The notes: generated by a model from the letters alone, not told the origin. A stretch of DNA of 64,000 nt from Sulfuritalea sp. (GCA_022842325.1 JALHPU010000015.1:1-64000), one strand, 5' to 3'; positions 9,581 to 18,239 are shown, counted from the stretch's first letter. Program-made: numbers and translations.

Positions 9581-10420
9581 ATGCCCTCTATGCTTAGTCT
9601 GGTAAATCAAAAAATTCGCAAAGATCAACGCATCTTGTTTCGCGTGCTGCCGTTCATTTTTGTAATCATGGTGATCAAACTGGGTCTGCACTACATGGAC
9701 TTGGAATTGCTATCCATCAATGCCATCTTTTCTGGCTTGATTGGTGCCAATGTTTTTCTTATGGGCTTTTTGCTCAGTGGAGTCCTTGCCGATTATCGTG
9801 AGAGTGAGCGTATTCCAGGGGACGTGGCCGCAACCCTAACGACGATTGCCGACGAGTTCCAGATCACGCACCAACGGAATCCAACTCGGCAGACAGCAAA
9901 TGCGCTGAACCATATCCGTGATCTGGCTAATAACATCCACACCTGGCTGCATAAGAAAGAACGTTCATCCGTGGTCATGGAGAAGATCACGCGCCTGAAC
10001 CAGGATTTCTTTGCCTTGGAACCGATCACGCAGGTCAATGCCATCACGCGCTTGAAACAGGAACAAAGCGCTTTACGAAAACTCATCATTCGCATCCACA
10101 CTATCCGGGAAACAAACTTCATTTCCTCTGGTTACTACATCGCGCAGAGTACAACGATCCTGCTCATTCTCGGACTGACACTTGCCCGCATCGAACCATT
10201 TTACGAGTCGCTATTCTTTGTTTTCATCGTCAGTTACCTGCTTCTATTCTTGTTATTTCTAATTCGAGATCTGGATAATCCGTTTGGTTACTATGAAGTG
10301 GGGTCCTCGGAAGATGTTTCATTAAAGCCGCTTGATGATGCATTGATGGACCTTGTCAAGCGAGCAAGCGATGGCCAAGCACTTCTCGATGGTGAGTTTT
10401 TTTCAATGCAGTCGTCATGA
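9581..10420 (+). CDS. Four-helix membrane protein, bestrophin-like/DUF4239 type
   Basis: A 279-residue protein with two membrane segments near the N-terminus (LPFIFVIMVIKLGLHYM and IFSGLIGANVFLMGFLLSGV), a cytoplasmic central domain of about 110 residues with many charged helices, and two more membrane segments near 185-240 (TTILLILGLTLARIEPF; YLLLFLLFLIRDLDNPFGY). This order and the GANVFLMGFLLSGVLADY segment suggest a bestrophin-like channel family. That assignment is from memory and not certain. Base composition is lower in GC than the neighbouring czc genes, hinting at a separate origin. A 60-codon frame overlaps its stop at 10417 but I could not support it. Confidence 0.6.
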   Translation: MPSMLSLVNQKIRKDQRILFRVLPFIFVIMVIKLGLHYMDLELLSINAIFSGLIGANVFLMGFLLSGVLADYRESERIPGDVAATLTTIADEFQITHQRNPTRQTANALNHIRDLANNIHTWLHKKERSSVVMEKITRLNQDFFALEPITQVNAITRLKQEQSALRKLIIRIHTIRETNFISSGYYIAQSTTILLILGLTLARIEPFYESLFFVFIVSYLLLFLLFLIRDLDNPFGYYEVGSSEDVSLKPLDDALMDLVKRASDGQALLDGEFFSMQSS

Positions 10421-10595
10421 TGCTGTCGATTTGGTACCTGCTGATCGAGACGGCGATTTACATGAGCTTTCCGAAATGGGCTATTGCATCGCCAATGTCT
10501 CGGCTGATTGAATCCGCACTTACTTTGCTGGACTATTCGACCCTTAAATTGGCAACTTCTTGCCTGGCAACAGCCGCCCGCTCGGTGAAGTTGTC

Positions 10596-11027
10596 GTGAC
10601 TGACAAATCGACATCGCGGCAATGGAACTTGCTGTTCGTCGGTTGGCTGATTGCGGGGGCGGCCACGCTGGGTAGCCTGTTTTTTAGTGAAGTAATGGAG
10701 CGGGTGCCCTGCGTGTTGTGCTGGTATCAGCGTATCGCCATGTTCCCACTCGCCTTCATCTTTACCGTTGGACTGTTTCCTCTGGATGTTCGTTGTGTGC
10801 GCTATGCGCTGCCCATTGCGCTGGCAGGGTGGGCTATCGCGCTGTACCACTGCCTCCTTTACCTCGGGGTTATTCCCGAGAGTCTGCGGCCGTGCACCCA
10901 AGGCGTGTCCTGTGCGGACGTCAAGATCGAACTGGTGGGCTTCGTCACCATTCCTTTCTTATCACTTCTCGGATTCACCCTCATCATTTCACTGCTCCTT
11001 GCTGTGCGGAAAGGCATCAAACAATGA
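10596..11027 (+). CDS. DsbB/BdbC-type disulfide oxidoreductase
   Basis: A 143-residue inner-membrane protein with four hydrophobic helices. The first periplasmic CxxC is in ERVPCVLCWYQR and the second Cys pair in RPCTQGVSC, the arrangement of the short BdbC-like DsbB proteins that reoxidise a DsbA partner using quinone. The GTG at 10596 is preferred because GGTGAAG lies five bases upstream; the frame is open further upstream. Its stop overlaps the next start (ATGA), coupling it to the DsbA-like gene, which is its probable substrate. Confidence 0.85.
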   Translation: MTDKSTSRQWNLLFVGWLIAGAATLGSLFFSEVMERVPCVLCWYQRIAMFPLAFIFTVGLFPLDVRCVRYALPIALAGWAIALYHCLLYLGVIPESLRPCTQGVSCADVKIELVGFVTIPFLSLLGFTLIISLLLAVRKGIKQ

Positions 11028-11689
11028 ACAAGTTAGTCATCGTTGGAGGCGCTGCGGTTGTCTTGGTCGGCGCGTTTGTCATCGGCATGAACGTCTATAG
11101 AGGACAGCAAACGGAGAAAGTCAGCCAGATTGCGGCGACCGATAGCGATTCGCCCTTCAACCGTCCGGATGCCCCCATGATCGGTACCATCATGGCCAAG
11201 GTGGAGATCGTCGAATATTTTGATCCGGCCTGCGAATCCTGCCGGGAGTTTTATCCCTACGTCAACAATGTGCTGGAGCAACACAAAAATCAGGTGCGTT
11301 TAAGTCTGCGTTATGCCGCATTTCACAAGGGGTCCGACTACGTCGTGCAAATTCTTGAGGCGGCACGCTTACAGGGGTTTGATATCTACGTGAAATCCCT
11401 GGAAACGGTGCTTGATGCCCAACCCATTTGGGCGAATCACAATAATCCAAACCCGAGCATGGTATGGGCGTTATTGGGTAACACTGGAATTGATATCGAA
11501 CGGGCCAAGCGCGAAATGAACGACCCCAGGATTCTTGCCCGCCTGAAGCAGGATGCCGCCGATATCGTCAAGCTAAATGTGCGCAAAACCCCCACTTTGT
11601 TCATCAACGGCAAGCCGCTACGGGAATTCAGCCCGGAGGGCCTAGCTTCCCAAGTTGCCAGTGAAGTTCGCGCCGCGTACAAGAACTAA
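11024..11689 (+). CDS. Membrane-anchored DsbA-family thiol oxidoreductase
   Basis: A 221-residue protein with an N-terminal membrane anchor (VIVGGAAVVLVGAFVIGM), a thioredoxin-fold domain with active site CESC (in DPACESCREFYPY) and the cis-proline loop VRKTPTLFING near the end. This is the DsbA/DSBA-like thioredoxin family. It would introduce disulfides in exported proteins or guard thiols against metal and oxidant damage, and be reoxidised by the DsbB-like product encoded just upstream with a 4-base overlap. The placement within a metal-resistance cluster suggests a role under metal stress, which is inference. Confidence 0.85.
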   Translation: MNKLVIVGGAAVVLVGAFVIGMNVYRGQQTEKVSQIAATDSDSPFNRPDAPMIGTIMAKVEIVEYFDPACESCREFYPYVNNVLEQHKNQVRLSLRYAAFHKGSDYVVQILEAARLQGFDIYVKSLETVLDAQPIWANHNNPNPSMVWALLGNTGIDIERAKREMNDPRILARLKQDAADIVKLNVRKTPTLFINGKPLREFSPEGLASQVASEVRAAYKN

Positions 11690-11811
11690 TCTGATCTATC
11701 CAGAATACCTCAGGCGCCTAGCGGCCGAAATTGGAACGACAGAAACCCCGAACGCATGGCCGCTGAACGGAATTCCGAGGCGATTTGATAACGAGTAGAA
11801 GCGAGAAAATC

Positions 11812-12171
11812 ATGCTGACAGAGTTTCCTTCGAAAAAGCAGGTGCCCGGCGAAAGAAAGCGTCGCTGGTTTTTCTGCCACGAACTCGACCTGGTGGTCTG
11901 GTTCGACGATCAGGACCACCCGGTCGCTTTTCAACTGGCGTATGACAAGTATAGTGATGAGCGGTCGATTACCTGGGACGCGGAAACAGGATACCGCCAC
12001 TATGCGGTGGATGAAGGAAACCCTTTCCCCGGGAAAACGCAAACGCCGCTGTTGTTTGAGGATGGTGCGTTTGACGCCAATCGAGTAATCGATTTATTCA
12101 AGTCGCTGTCCGCGGAAATGCCACCGGATATCGCGACCTTTGTCCTTCACAAATTGTCCGGCTACCGCTGA
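11812..12171 (+). CDS. Hypothetical protein of 119 residues
   Basis: A small, soluble, charged protein (start MLTEFPSKKQVPGERKRRWF) with aromatic-rich strands in the first half (WFFCHELDLVVWFDD) and a helical C-terminus. No signal peptide or membrane segment is seen and I do not recognise the family. ATG 11812 was taken over 11785 because the shorter form begins closer to a purine-rich stretch (GAAGCGAGAAAA), though the ribosome site is weak either way. It lies 21 bases before the P1B ATPase gene, so it may be co-expressed with it. Confidence 0.5.
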   Translation: MLTEFPSKKQVPGERKRRWFFCHELDLVVWFDDQDHPVAFQLAYDKYSDERSITWDAETGYRHYAVDEGNPFPGKTQTPLLFEDGAFDANRVIDLFKSLSAEMPPDIATFVLHKLSGYR

Positions 12172-12192
12172 TAGTCAGCCAGAAAGCTCATC

Positions 12193-14529
12193 ATGACCGA
12201 GAAACTTAAACTGGACTTGCCCCTGATCTTGCCGGATGTCGCCGATGAGCGCGACGCCTGCGTGGGGCGCTTGACCAGGTTGCTGCAGGCCGAAGGGTTG
12301 GGAATGGCACACATGGTCCACGAGGACGGCAGCGCCCGCCTTTGCCTGCACTACGACCCGCAGCGATTCAGCGTGAGCCGGGTGCGCGATCTGACGCAAG
12401 CGGCCGGCGCGAAGATCGGGGACCGCTTTCGCCACGAAAACCTGCGCATCGATGGCATGGACTGCCCCACCTGTGCCACCGTAATCGAGCATGCTTTGCA
12501 ACGCACGGACGGTGTGCTGGAAGCTTCCGTGAGCTATGCCGCCGAGCGCCTGCGCCTGGAATTCGACAGCGAGAAAATCCAGCGTTCGGCAATCGTCGGG
12601 CGCATACAGGCGCTCGGCTATGCCGTGCGCGAGGAAGGCCACGAGGCCGGGTGGTTCGCCGAGCATCGCGAGCTTATTTTCAGCTGCGTAGCCGGCTTGC
12701 TCTTGCTGGCCGGCTGGCTTGCAGGTCGCGCCGACGCACCGCGCAGCTTGGCGCTCGGCTTGTTGCTGGGCGCATACGGGGCAGGCGGTTTCTACACCCT
12801 GCGCGATGCCTGGCAGAGTTTGCGCAGCCGGAGCTTCGACATCGATACCCTGATGATCGTCGCGGCGGCCGGGGCGGCGGCGCTGGGGGCCTGGGAAGAA
12901 GGCGCGCTGCTGCTGTTCCTGTTCAGCCTGGGCCATGCCTTGGAACATATGGCCATGGACCGGGCACGCAAGGCCATCGAGGCACTGGCGGAACTGGCCC
13001 CCAAGACCGCCATCGTGCAGCGGGATGGCGTGGAGATCGAGGTGCGTGTCGAAGACTTGCAGCGCGGCGACCGGGTGATCGTCAAACCCGGTCAGCGCAT
13101 CCCCGCCGATGGCCAGGTGGCGACCGGCAACTCGGCGGTGGACCAGTCTCCGGTGACCGGCGAATCCATGCCGGTGGACAAACAGGCGGGCGACAAGGTC
13201 TTCGCCGCCACCGTCAATGGCGAGGGCGCGCTCATCATCGAGGTGACCAAGCTGGCGCGCGAAAGCACGCTGGCGCGAATGATGGATATGGTGGCCGAGG
13301 CGCAGACACAGAAATCGCCCACGCAACGCTTTACCGACCGCTTCGAGCGGATATTCGTGCCCGTCGTGCTGGTGGGTGTCGGTTTGCTCATTGTGCTTCC
13401 GCCGCTGTTCGGTTTCCCCTTCGCCGAATCCTTTTACCGTGCCATGGCGGTACTGGTGGCAGCTTCGCCCTGCGCGCTGGCCATCGCTACCCCGTCGGCG
13501 GTGTTGTCCGGCATCGCGCGCGCCGCGCGCGGCGGCGTGCTCATCAAGGGCGGCGTGCACCTGGAAAATCTCGGCGTGCTTACGGCAATCGCCTTCGACA
13601 AGACCGGCACCTTGACCGTCGGCAAGCCCAGGGTGACCGACGTCGTCGCCATCAACGCAGACGAGGCAGGTCTGCTGACCGTGGCCGCCGCCGTGGAAAG
13701 CCGCAGCGCCCACCCCCTGGCGCAGGCGGTAGTGACGGAGGCGAAGCGGCGCGGTTTGAGTTGGAGTGAGGCCGGCGAAGTCGAAGCAGTTACCGGAAAA
13801 GGATTGCGCGCCGCAGTCGATGGCAAAAAGGTAGCGATCGGTAACGCTAGACTGTTTGACGGCGAATCCATTCCCGAAGCCATTCGACAGCACTCTGAGC
13901 GCCTCCAGACGGAAGGCAAAAGCATCATGCTCATCCAGGCCGACGGGCAGTTCCTCGGCGTCGTGGGCCTGGCCGATACCCCGCGCGACGGAGTGAAGCA
14001 GGTGCTGGAACGATTGCAGCAGATCGGCATCAGCAAAACCATCATGCTGACCGGCGACAACGAACGGGTCGGACGCGCCATTGCCGACGCGGTCGGTCTG
14101 GACGAAGTGAAAGCGGGACTGCTGCCGGAAGACAAGGTCACGGCCATGGAAGAACTCGGGCAACGTTACGGTCAGGTGGCCATGATCGGCGACGGAGTCA
14201 ACGATGCTCCGGCCATGGCACGCGCCACGGTCGGCATTGCGATGGGTGGCGCCGGCACCGATGTGGCGCTGGAAACGGCGGACGTGGCGCTGATGGCGGA
14301 CGATCTGTCCAAGCTGCCCTTTGCCGTGGCTTTGAGTCGCGCATCGAGGCGCATCATTCGCCAGAACCTTTGGGTCTCGCTAGGCGTGGTGGCACTGCTG
14401 ATTCCTGCCACCTTGTTTGGCTGGGCTGGCATCGGCCTCGCGGTGTTGGTGCATGAAGGCTCCACGCTCGTGGTAGTGATCAACGCCTTGCGTCTGTTGG
14501 CCTATCCCGGCGAAGAAAATACCAAGTAG
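12193..14529 (+). CDS. P1B-type metal ATPase with SPC motif (CzcP/P1B-4-like, with HMA domain)
   Basis: A 778-residue heavy-metal ATPase. Residues 1-75 look like a degenerate HMA fold without CxxC. A second HMA domain carries GMDCPTC (Cys91, Cys94). Then come the membrane domain, TGES near 322, the TM metal site SPC (Ser425-Pro-Cys), the phosphorylated DKTGT (Asp469), the HP motif (SAHPLAQAVV) and GDGVNDAPA. SPC instead of CPC is the mark of the P1B-4 group; CzcP of Cupriavidus is such an enzyme encoded near czc. It would export divalent cations (Zn, Co, Cd) from the cytosol. An intact CxxC HMA domain on an SPC enzyme is unusual. Confidence 0.85.
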   Translation: MTEKLKLDLPLILPDVADERDACVGRLTRLLQAEGLGMAHMVHEDGSARLCLHYDPQRFSVSRVRDLTQAAGAKIGDRFRHENLRIDGMDCPTCATVIEHALQRTDGVLEASVSYAAERLRLEFDSEKIQRSAIVGRIQALGYAVREEGHEAGWFAEHRELIFSCVAGLLLLAGWLAGRADAPRSLALGLLLGAYGAGGFYTLRDAWQSLRSRSFDIDTLMIVAAAGAAALGAWEEGALLLFLFSLGHALEHMAMDRARKAIEALAELAPKTAIVQRDGVEIEVRVEDLQRGDRVIVKPGQRIPADGQVATGNSAVDQSPVTGESMPVDKQAGDKVFAATVNGEGALIIEVTKLARESTLARMMDMVAEAQTQKSPTQRFTDRFERIFVPVVLVGVGLLIVLPPLFGFPFAESFYRAMAVLVAASPCALAIATPSAVLSGIARAARGGVLIKGGVHLENLGVLTAIAFDKTGTLTVGKPRVTDVVAINADEAGLLTVAAAVESRSAHPLAQAVVTEAKRRGLSWSEAGEVEAVTGKGLRAAVDGKKVAIGNARLFDGESIPEAIRQHSERLQTEGKSIMLIQADGQFLGVVGLADTPRDGVKQVLERLQQIGISKTIMLTGDNERVGRAIADAVGLDEVKAGLLPEDKVTAMEELGQRYGQVAMIGDGVNDAPAMARATVGIAMGGAGTDVALETADVALMADDLSKLPFAVALSRASRRIIRQNLWVSLGVVALLIPATLFGWAGIGLAVLVHEGSTLVVVINALRLLAYPGEENTK

Positions 14530-14641
14530 ATGACAGACGAAAACGCACAGGACGGCTACGGGCGAGGGCTATTCGTTTGTTTGCGGCGAGCAGTTCGAGT
14601 GAGCCAAAGACAGGTTACAAAGTGAACGAAGGAGAATCGGC

Positions 14642-14983
14642 ATGAAAGAGATAAAGGCATTCATCCGCCAACACCGCATCGCCGACGTGCTGCAGGCGTT
14701 GCGGCAATCGGGCCTGTGCGAGCTGGCTACCCCTGGCGCCAGTTGCCACAACATCACGGTATCCCAAGTGCAACGGCCGCTGGCCAGCACGGATCCGACG
14801 CAACAGCATTACTCGATGGACCTGGCCGAAGCCGTCGTCACCGAGTACAAGCTGGAGCTGGCCTGCGCCGACGACGTGGCCGATGCTCTGGTTGACGCCA
14901 TCGCCAAGGCGGCGCATACGGGGCAGCCCGAAGCGGGCTGGATTTTTGTGAACGATATCCAGCGCTCAGTCCAGATTCGCTGA
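14642..14983 (+). CDS. PII-like signalling protein associated with metal efflux (copy 2)
   Basis: A 113-residue paralogue of the product of 9202-9525. Both start with MK-IKAFI-QHR-ADV-QAL, both have QHYSMDL followed by a conserved K/E LEL strand, and both end in the altered B-loop TG-PEAGW. This copy keeps a longer T-loop region (NITVSQVQRPLASTDPTQ). The upstream leader GAACGAAGGAGAATCG is shared with copy 1. It sits between a P1B ATPase and an ankyrin protein, so each metal exporter in this part has its own PII-like partner. Function is inferred as metal-responsive regulation. Confidence 0.75.
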   Translation: MKEIKAFIRQHRIADVLQALRQSGLCELATPGASCHNITVSQVQRPLASTDPTQQHYSMDLAEAVVTEYKLELACADDVADALVDAIAKAAHTGQPEAGWIFVNDIQRSVQIR

Positions 14984-14991
14984 GGCGGGCA

Positions 14992-15552
14992 ATGAAAGAC
15001 AAGCACCAGCGCCCATCGTCTGCAGCGAAGGAAAGAACAAATCCTTCCGCGCAGGCAGACTGTCTTGCAGCGGTCCAAGGGGGTGCGCTGGAGAGCGTGA
15101 GCGCCCTTCTGCGGGAGGGGGTAGCCGTGAATTGGCAGGACAGGGACGGCTGCAGTTTGCTTTTCCATGCGATTTTCAGAAGACATTTCGCCATTGCAGA
15201 GGAACTCCTCGCGCGAGGAGCGAACATCGATCTCCCGGACCGGCGTGGATGGACACCGCTATTCTGGGCGGCTTTCAATGGCCACACCGACATCGTCGGT
15301 TTTCTGGTCGCGCACCTCGCCGATGCAAATGCGGGAACCCATGAAGGTGACCGGCCCTTGTTCATGGCTGCTTACAAGGGTCACGCAGAAGTGGCCCGTT
15401 TGCTGCTGGCCGGAGGGGCTCAGTGGGATGCGGTCGACCCCGGAGGCCACGATGCACTTTGGGTTGCTGGCATGAAGGGCCACCACGAGATCGTGGAACT
15501 GCTGGAAGCAAAAGCGGCCTCGCCGAGAAGGCAACTGCCCGACGTGCATTGA
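14992..15552 (+). CDS. Ankyrin-repeat protein
   Basis: A 186-residue soluble protein with four to five ankyrin repeats. Visible are ALESVSALLREGVAVNWQDR, DGCSLLFHAIFRRHFAIAEELL, GWTPLFWAAFNGHTDIVGFL, DRPLFMAAYKGHAEVARLLL and GHDALWVAGMKGHHEIVELL, each shown here only by its core. No signal peptide is present, so it is probably cytoplasmic. It starts 8 bases after the PII-like gene, suggesting co-transcription and possibly a protein-protein scaffold role with PII or the ATPase. Such a partner function is a guess. Confidence 0.8.
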   Translation: MKDKHQRPSSAAKERTNPSAQADCLAAVQGGALESVSALLREGVAVNWQDRDGCSLLFHAIFRRHFAIAEELLARGANIDLPDRRGWTPLFWAAFNGHTDIVGFLVAHLADANAGTHEGDRPLFMAAYKGHAEVARLLLAGGAQWDAVDPGGHDALWVAGMKGHHEIVELLEAKAASPRRQLPDVH

Positions 15553-15630
15553 TGGGTGTGCGACGAGCCAGAAAGTCGGCGCTGGCGCCACGGCGTTCCG
15601 GTGTTCTGTCTTTCCTCCCGATATTCGCCA

Positions 15631-15975
15631 TCAGTCCTGAATATCTTTTTTCATTTGCTCAAATTCTTCGCGGGAGATTTCACCCTTCGCATAGCGTTTC
15701 TCAAGAACCTCGATGGCGGTCTCGGAGTCTTTGGGATGGCTTGATGGCCGGTCAGAATCATTCCACCACGGCGGCCTAGAACCACCACGCCCGAAAGCAA
15801 AGTAGAACATGGTCACAAACATAACGACGGCGATAGCCATGATGATGGGAAATGGCAACGATCCGCCCCACCAGAAATGCTCCGGGCCCATAAGATTTCT
15901 CCTGTCCTGGTTGATCGTCCCGAACCACGCCACGTTCAGACCGTTCCAATCGTAGAGGAATTGCCTGAATGTCAT
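15631..15975 (-). CDS. SHOCT-domain membrane protein
   Basis: A 114-residue protein starting MTFRQFLYDWNG, with one membrane helix (PFPIIMAIAVVMFVTMFYF) and a C-terminal SHOCT motif (LEKRYAKGEISREEFEQMKK). The start at 15975 overlaps the stop of the cadA-type gene (ATGA), so translation is coupled and the two form an operon. SHOCT motifs are short oligomerisation helices found at the ends of many small bacterial membrane proteins; the specific role here is unknown. It could be an accessory subunit of the metal ATPase or of envelope stress. Confidence 0.7.
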   Translation of the reverse strand: MTFRQFLYDWNGLNVAWFGTINQDRRNLMGPEHFWWGGSLPFPIIMAIAVVMFVTMFYFAFGRGGSRPPWWNDSDRPSSHPKDSETAIEVLEKRYAKGEISREEFEQMKKDIQD

Positions 15976-18185
15976 CGCCGCAGCAGGCGCAAGCCGTTGA
16001 ACACCACCAGCAGGCTGGCGCCCATGTCGGCGAACACCGCCATCCACATGGTGGCGCTGCCGACTATCGCCAGCACCAGAAACACCGCCTTGATGCCCAA
16101 TGCCAGCACGATGTTCTGCCAGAGAATGGCATGGGTAAAACGCGACAGCCGAATGGCTTCAGGAATCCGCCGCAGATCGTCGTTCATGATTACGATGTCG
16201 GCGGCCTCCATCGCGGTATCGGTTCCGGCCGCGCCCATCGCCACGCCAATGTCGGCACGGGCCAGCGCCGGCGCATCGTTGATGCCGTCGCCGGTCATGG
16301 CGGTCGAACCATAGCGCTTTTGCATTTCCTCGATGGCCGCCAGCTTTTCTTCGGGCAGCAGGTTGCCGCGCGCATCGTCGATGCCGGCCTCGCGGGCGAT
16401 GGTTCTGGCCGTCGCGCTGTTGTCGCCGGTGAGCATCACCGAGGCGACGCCAAGTTGATGCAGTTCGGCGATGGCCGTGCGCGAGCTGTCCTTGATCGTG
16501 TCGGCCACGGCAAAAATCGCCAGCACCTGCTGCTGCGAGGCCAGCAGCGTCACGCTGCGCCCTTGCGATTCATGTACCTCCAGCCGCGCCTCGATTTCCT
16601 TGCTGCACAGGCCGCGCTCCTCGATCAAGCGATGATTGCCCAGCGTCAGCCGTTCGCCATCGGTGCGTGCCTCGATGCCTCGTCCGGGAAGGGCGATGAA
16701 ATCCTGGAGGGCATTCTCGGGCAGCTCGAGTCCGCGCGCGATAGCCTTCGAGACGGGATGGTCGGAGTGCCCGGCGAGACTGGCTGCCCAGGCCAACACC
16801 CGGGCTTCCGGCACGGCCGAGGACAGCACCTCGGTCGCCACCAGGCGTGGCTTGCCTTCGGTGATGGTGCCGGTCTTGTCCAGCGCGATAACGCGCAGTT
16901 TGCGCGCCTCTTCCAGATAGACGCCGCCCTTGATCAGAATGCCGCGCCGGGCCGCCGCCGCCAATCCGCTGACCACCGTGACGGGCGTGGCGATCACCAG
17001 TGCGCACGGGCAGGCGATGACCAGCAGCACGAGCGCCTTGTACAACGCGTCGGACCAGTTCCAGCCGAGCAGCCAGGGCGTCAGCAGGGCCACCGCGACG
17101 GCGATCGCGAATACCGACGGCGTATAGATCTCGGCAAAGCCGTCGACGAAGCGCTGAGTCGGTGCCTTTGTTCCTTGGGCTTGCTCCACGGCATGGATGA
17201 TCCGGGCCAGCGTTGTATTGGTGGAGATCGCCGTCACCCGGAATTCGAGCATGCCTGTTACGTTGATCGTGCCGGCGAACACCATGTCGCCCTCGGCTTT
17301 GTCCACCGGGATGCTCTCGCCGGTGACCGGGGCCTGGTTGACCGCGCTTGTTCCTGCCGTCACGCGGCCATCGAGCGGGATTCGCGCACCCGGTTTGACA
17401 CGCACGCAGGCGTCGAGCGCCACCTGTCCGGCAGGGACTTCCCGCCAGACACCATCAGCCTGCCGGACCTCAGCCGTATCGGGCGTCAGATCGAGCAGGC
17501 TCTTGATGGCATTGCGCGCCCGATCCACCGAACGCGCCTCGATCAGCTCGGCGATGGCATACAGCGCCATGACCATCGCCGCCTCGGGCCATTGTCCGAT
17601 CAGGAAGGCACCGGTGACGGCGACCCCCATCAGCGCGTTCATGTTCAACTGGCCGCGGCGCAACGCCGCCAGCCCCTTGGTGTAGGTCGACAACCCGGCG
17701 AGCCCGATGGCGATGGCTGCAATCGCCATGCCCAGCCCCCTGAACGGCAGTGTATCGGGCGCAATAAAGTGCACCAGTTCGGCGCCCGTGGCCAGGGCCA
17801 GGGCCAGCACGGCTTTCCACAACTCGGCCTTTACGGAACTGCCTTCACTTGCTTCGCTGCCCACGGCAAGTATCTTGGCTTCGTAACCGGCCTGGCGAAT
17901 GGCCGCGACGGCGGCAGGCAATACCGAGTCGGGGGCGTCGATGGACAGCGTCCGTGCTGAAAGCTGGAAACTCAAGGAACGAATACCATCGATACCCGCC
18001 AGGGCGCGGCGAATGTCGTTTTCCTCGCTGGGGCAATCCATCGCCGGAATCAGCAGCACGGTTGCGCCAGCCTGACTAGCCGCGACGGGCACTTCGGACA
18101 GGGGAAGCGTTGTCGAGCAACTGCCGCTGCATCCGCAGCCGGAGGATTTGATTGGAATGGTGTGTTCGGATGTAGGCGATGTCAT
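15972..18185 (-). CDS. cadA: CadA/ZntA-type Zn/Cd/Pb P1B ATPase
   Basis: A 737-residue heavy-metal ATPase of the P1B-2 group. The N-terminus has a Cys-rich segment (SSGCGCSGSCS, residues 15-25) and an HMA-like domain with the CadA-type AMDCPSEEND (Cys51) in place of full CxxC. The membrane site is CPC (Cys392, Cys394); TGES is at 288-291, DKTGT at 436 (phosphorylated Asp) and GDGINDAPAL near the C-terminus. It would pump Zn, Cd and Pb to the periplasm, from where CzcCBA could remove them. A MerR-type promoter lies directly upstream and the cadR-like regulator gene is on the other side of ynfA. Confidence 0.88.
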   Translation of the reverse strand: MTSPTSEHTIPIKSSGCGCSGSCSTTLPLSEVPVAASQAGATVLLIPAMDCPSEENDIRRALAGIDGIRSLSFQLSARTLSIDAPDSVLPAAVAAIRQAGYEAKILAVGSEASEGSSVKAELWKAVLALALATGAELVHFIAPDTLPFRGLGMAIAAIAIGLAGLSTYTKGLAALRRGQLNMNALMGVAVTGAFLIGQWPEAAMVMALYAIAELIEARSVDRARNAIKSLLDLTPDTAEVRQADGVWREVPAGQVALDACVRVKPGARIPLDGRVTAGTSAVNQAPVTGESIPVDKAEGDMVFAGTINVTGMLEFRVTAISTNTTLARIIHAVEQAQGTKAPTQRFVDGFAEIYTPSVFAIAVAVALLTPWLLGWNWSDALYKALVLLVIACPCALVIATPVTVVSGLAAAARRGILIKGGVYLEEARKLRVIALDKTGTITEGKPRLVATEVLSSAVPEARVLAWAASLAGHSDHPVSKAIARGLELPENALQDFIALPGRGIEARTDGERLTLGNHRLIEERGLCSKEIEARLEVHESQGRSVTLLASQQQVLAIFAVADTIKDSSRTAIAELHQLGVASVMLTGDNSATARTIAREAGIDDARGNLLPEEKLAAIEEMQKRYGSTAMTGDGINDAPALARADIGVAMGAAGTDTAMEAADIVIMNDDLRRIPEAIRLSRFTHAILWQNIVLALGIKAVFLVLAIVGSATMWMAVFADMGASLLVVFNGLRLLRR

Positions 18186-18208
18186 GGGAAATATCCTTGC
18201 TTTCCAGC

Positions 18209-18239
18209 ATTTAAAACCCTGTAGCGACTAAAGAGTCAA
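18209..18239 (-). promoter_or_regulatory. MerR-type (CadR/PbrR/ZntR) promoter-operator for cadA
   Basis: On the minus strand a -35 TTGACT (18234-18239) is separated by 19 bases from a -10 TTAAAT (18209-18214). The spacer holds the imperfect dyad ACTCTTTAGTC...CTACAGGGT. The 19-base spacer and this sequence match the known pbrA/zntA-type promoters that MerR-family regulators underwind. It reads into the ATPase gene, whose ATG is at 18185. Confidence 0.8.

Noticed and set aside
10417-10599. 60-codon frame overlapping the end of the four-helix membrane protein
   Set aside because: It overlaps the preceding stop (ATGA) but has no ribosome site, family or domain, and another frame in the same stretch is equally protein-like.
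12175-14163. 662-codon minus-strand frame opposite the P1B ATPase
   Set aside because: Composition (His/Gln/Gly/Arg-rich, no domain) is typical of the antisense of a GC-rich gene; the plus strand encodes a full ATPase.
15969-17960. 663-codon plus-strand frame opposite cadA
   Set aside because: Shadow of the ATPase gene, same reasoning.
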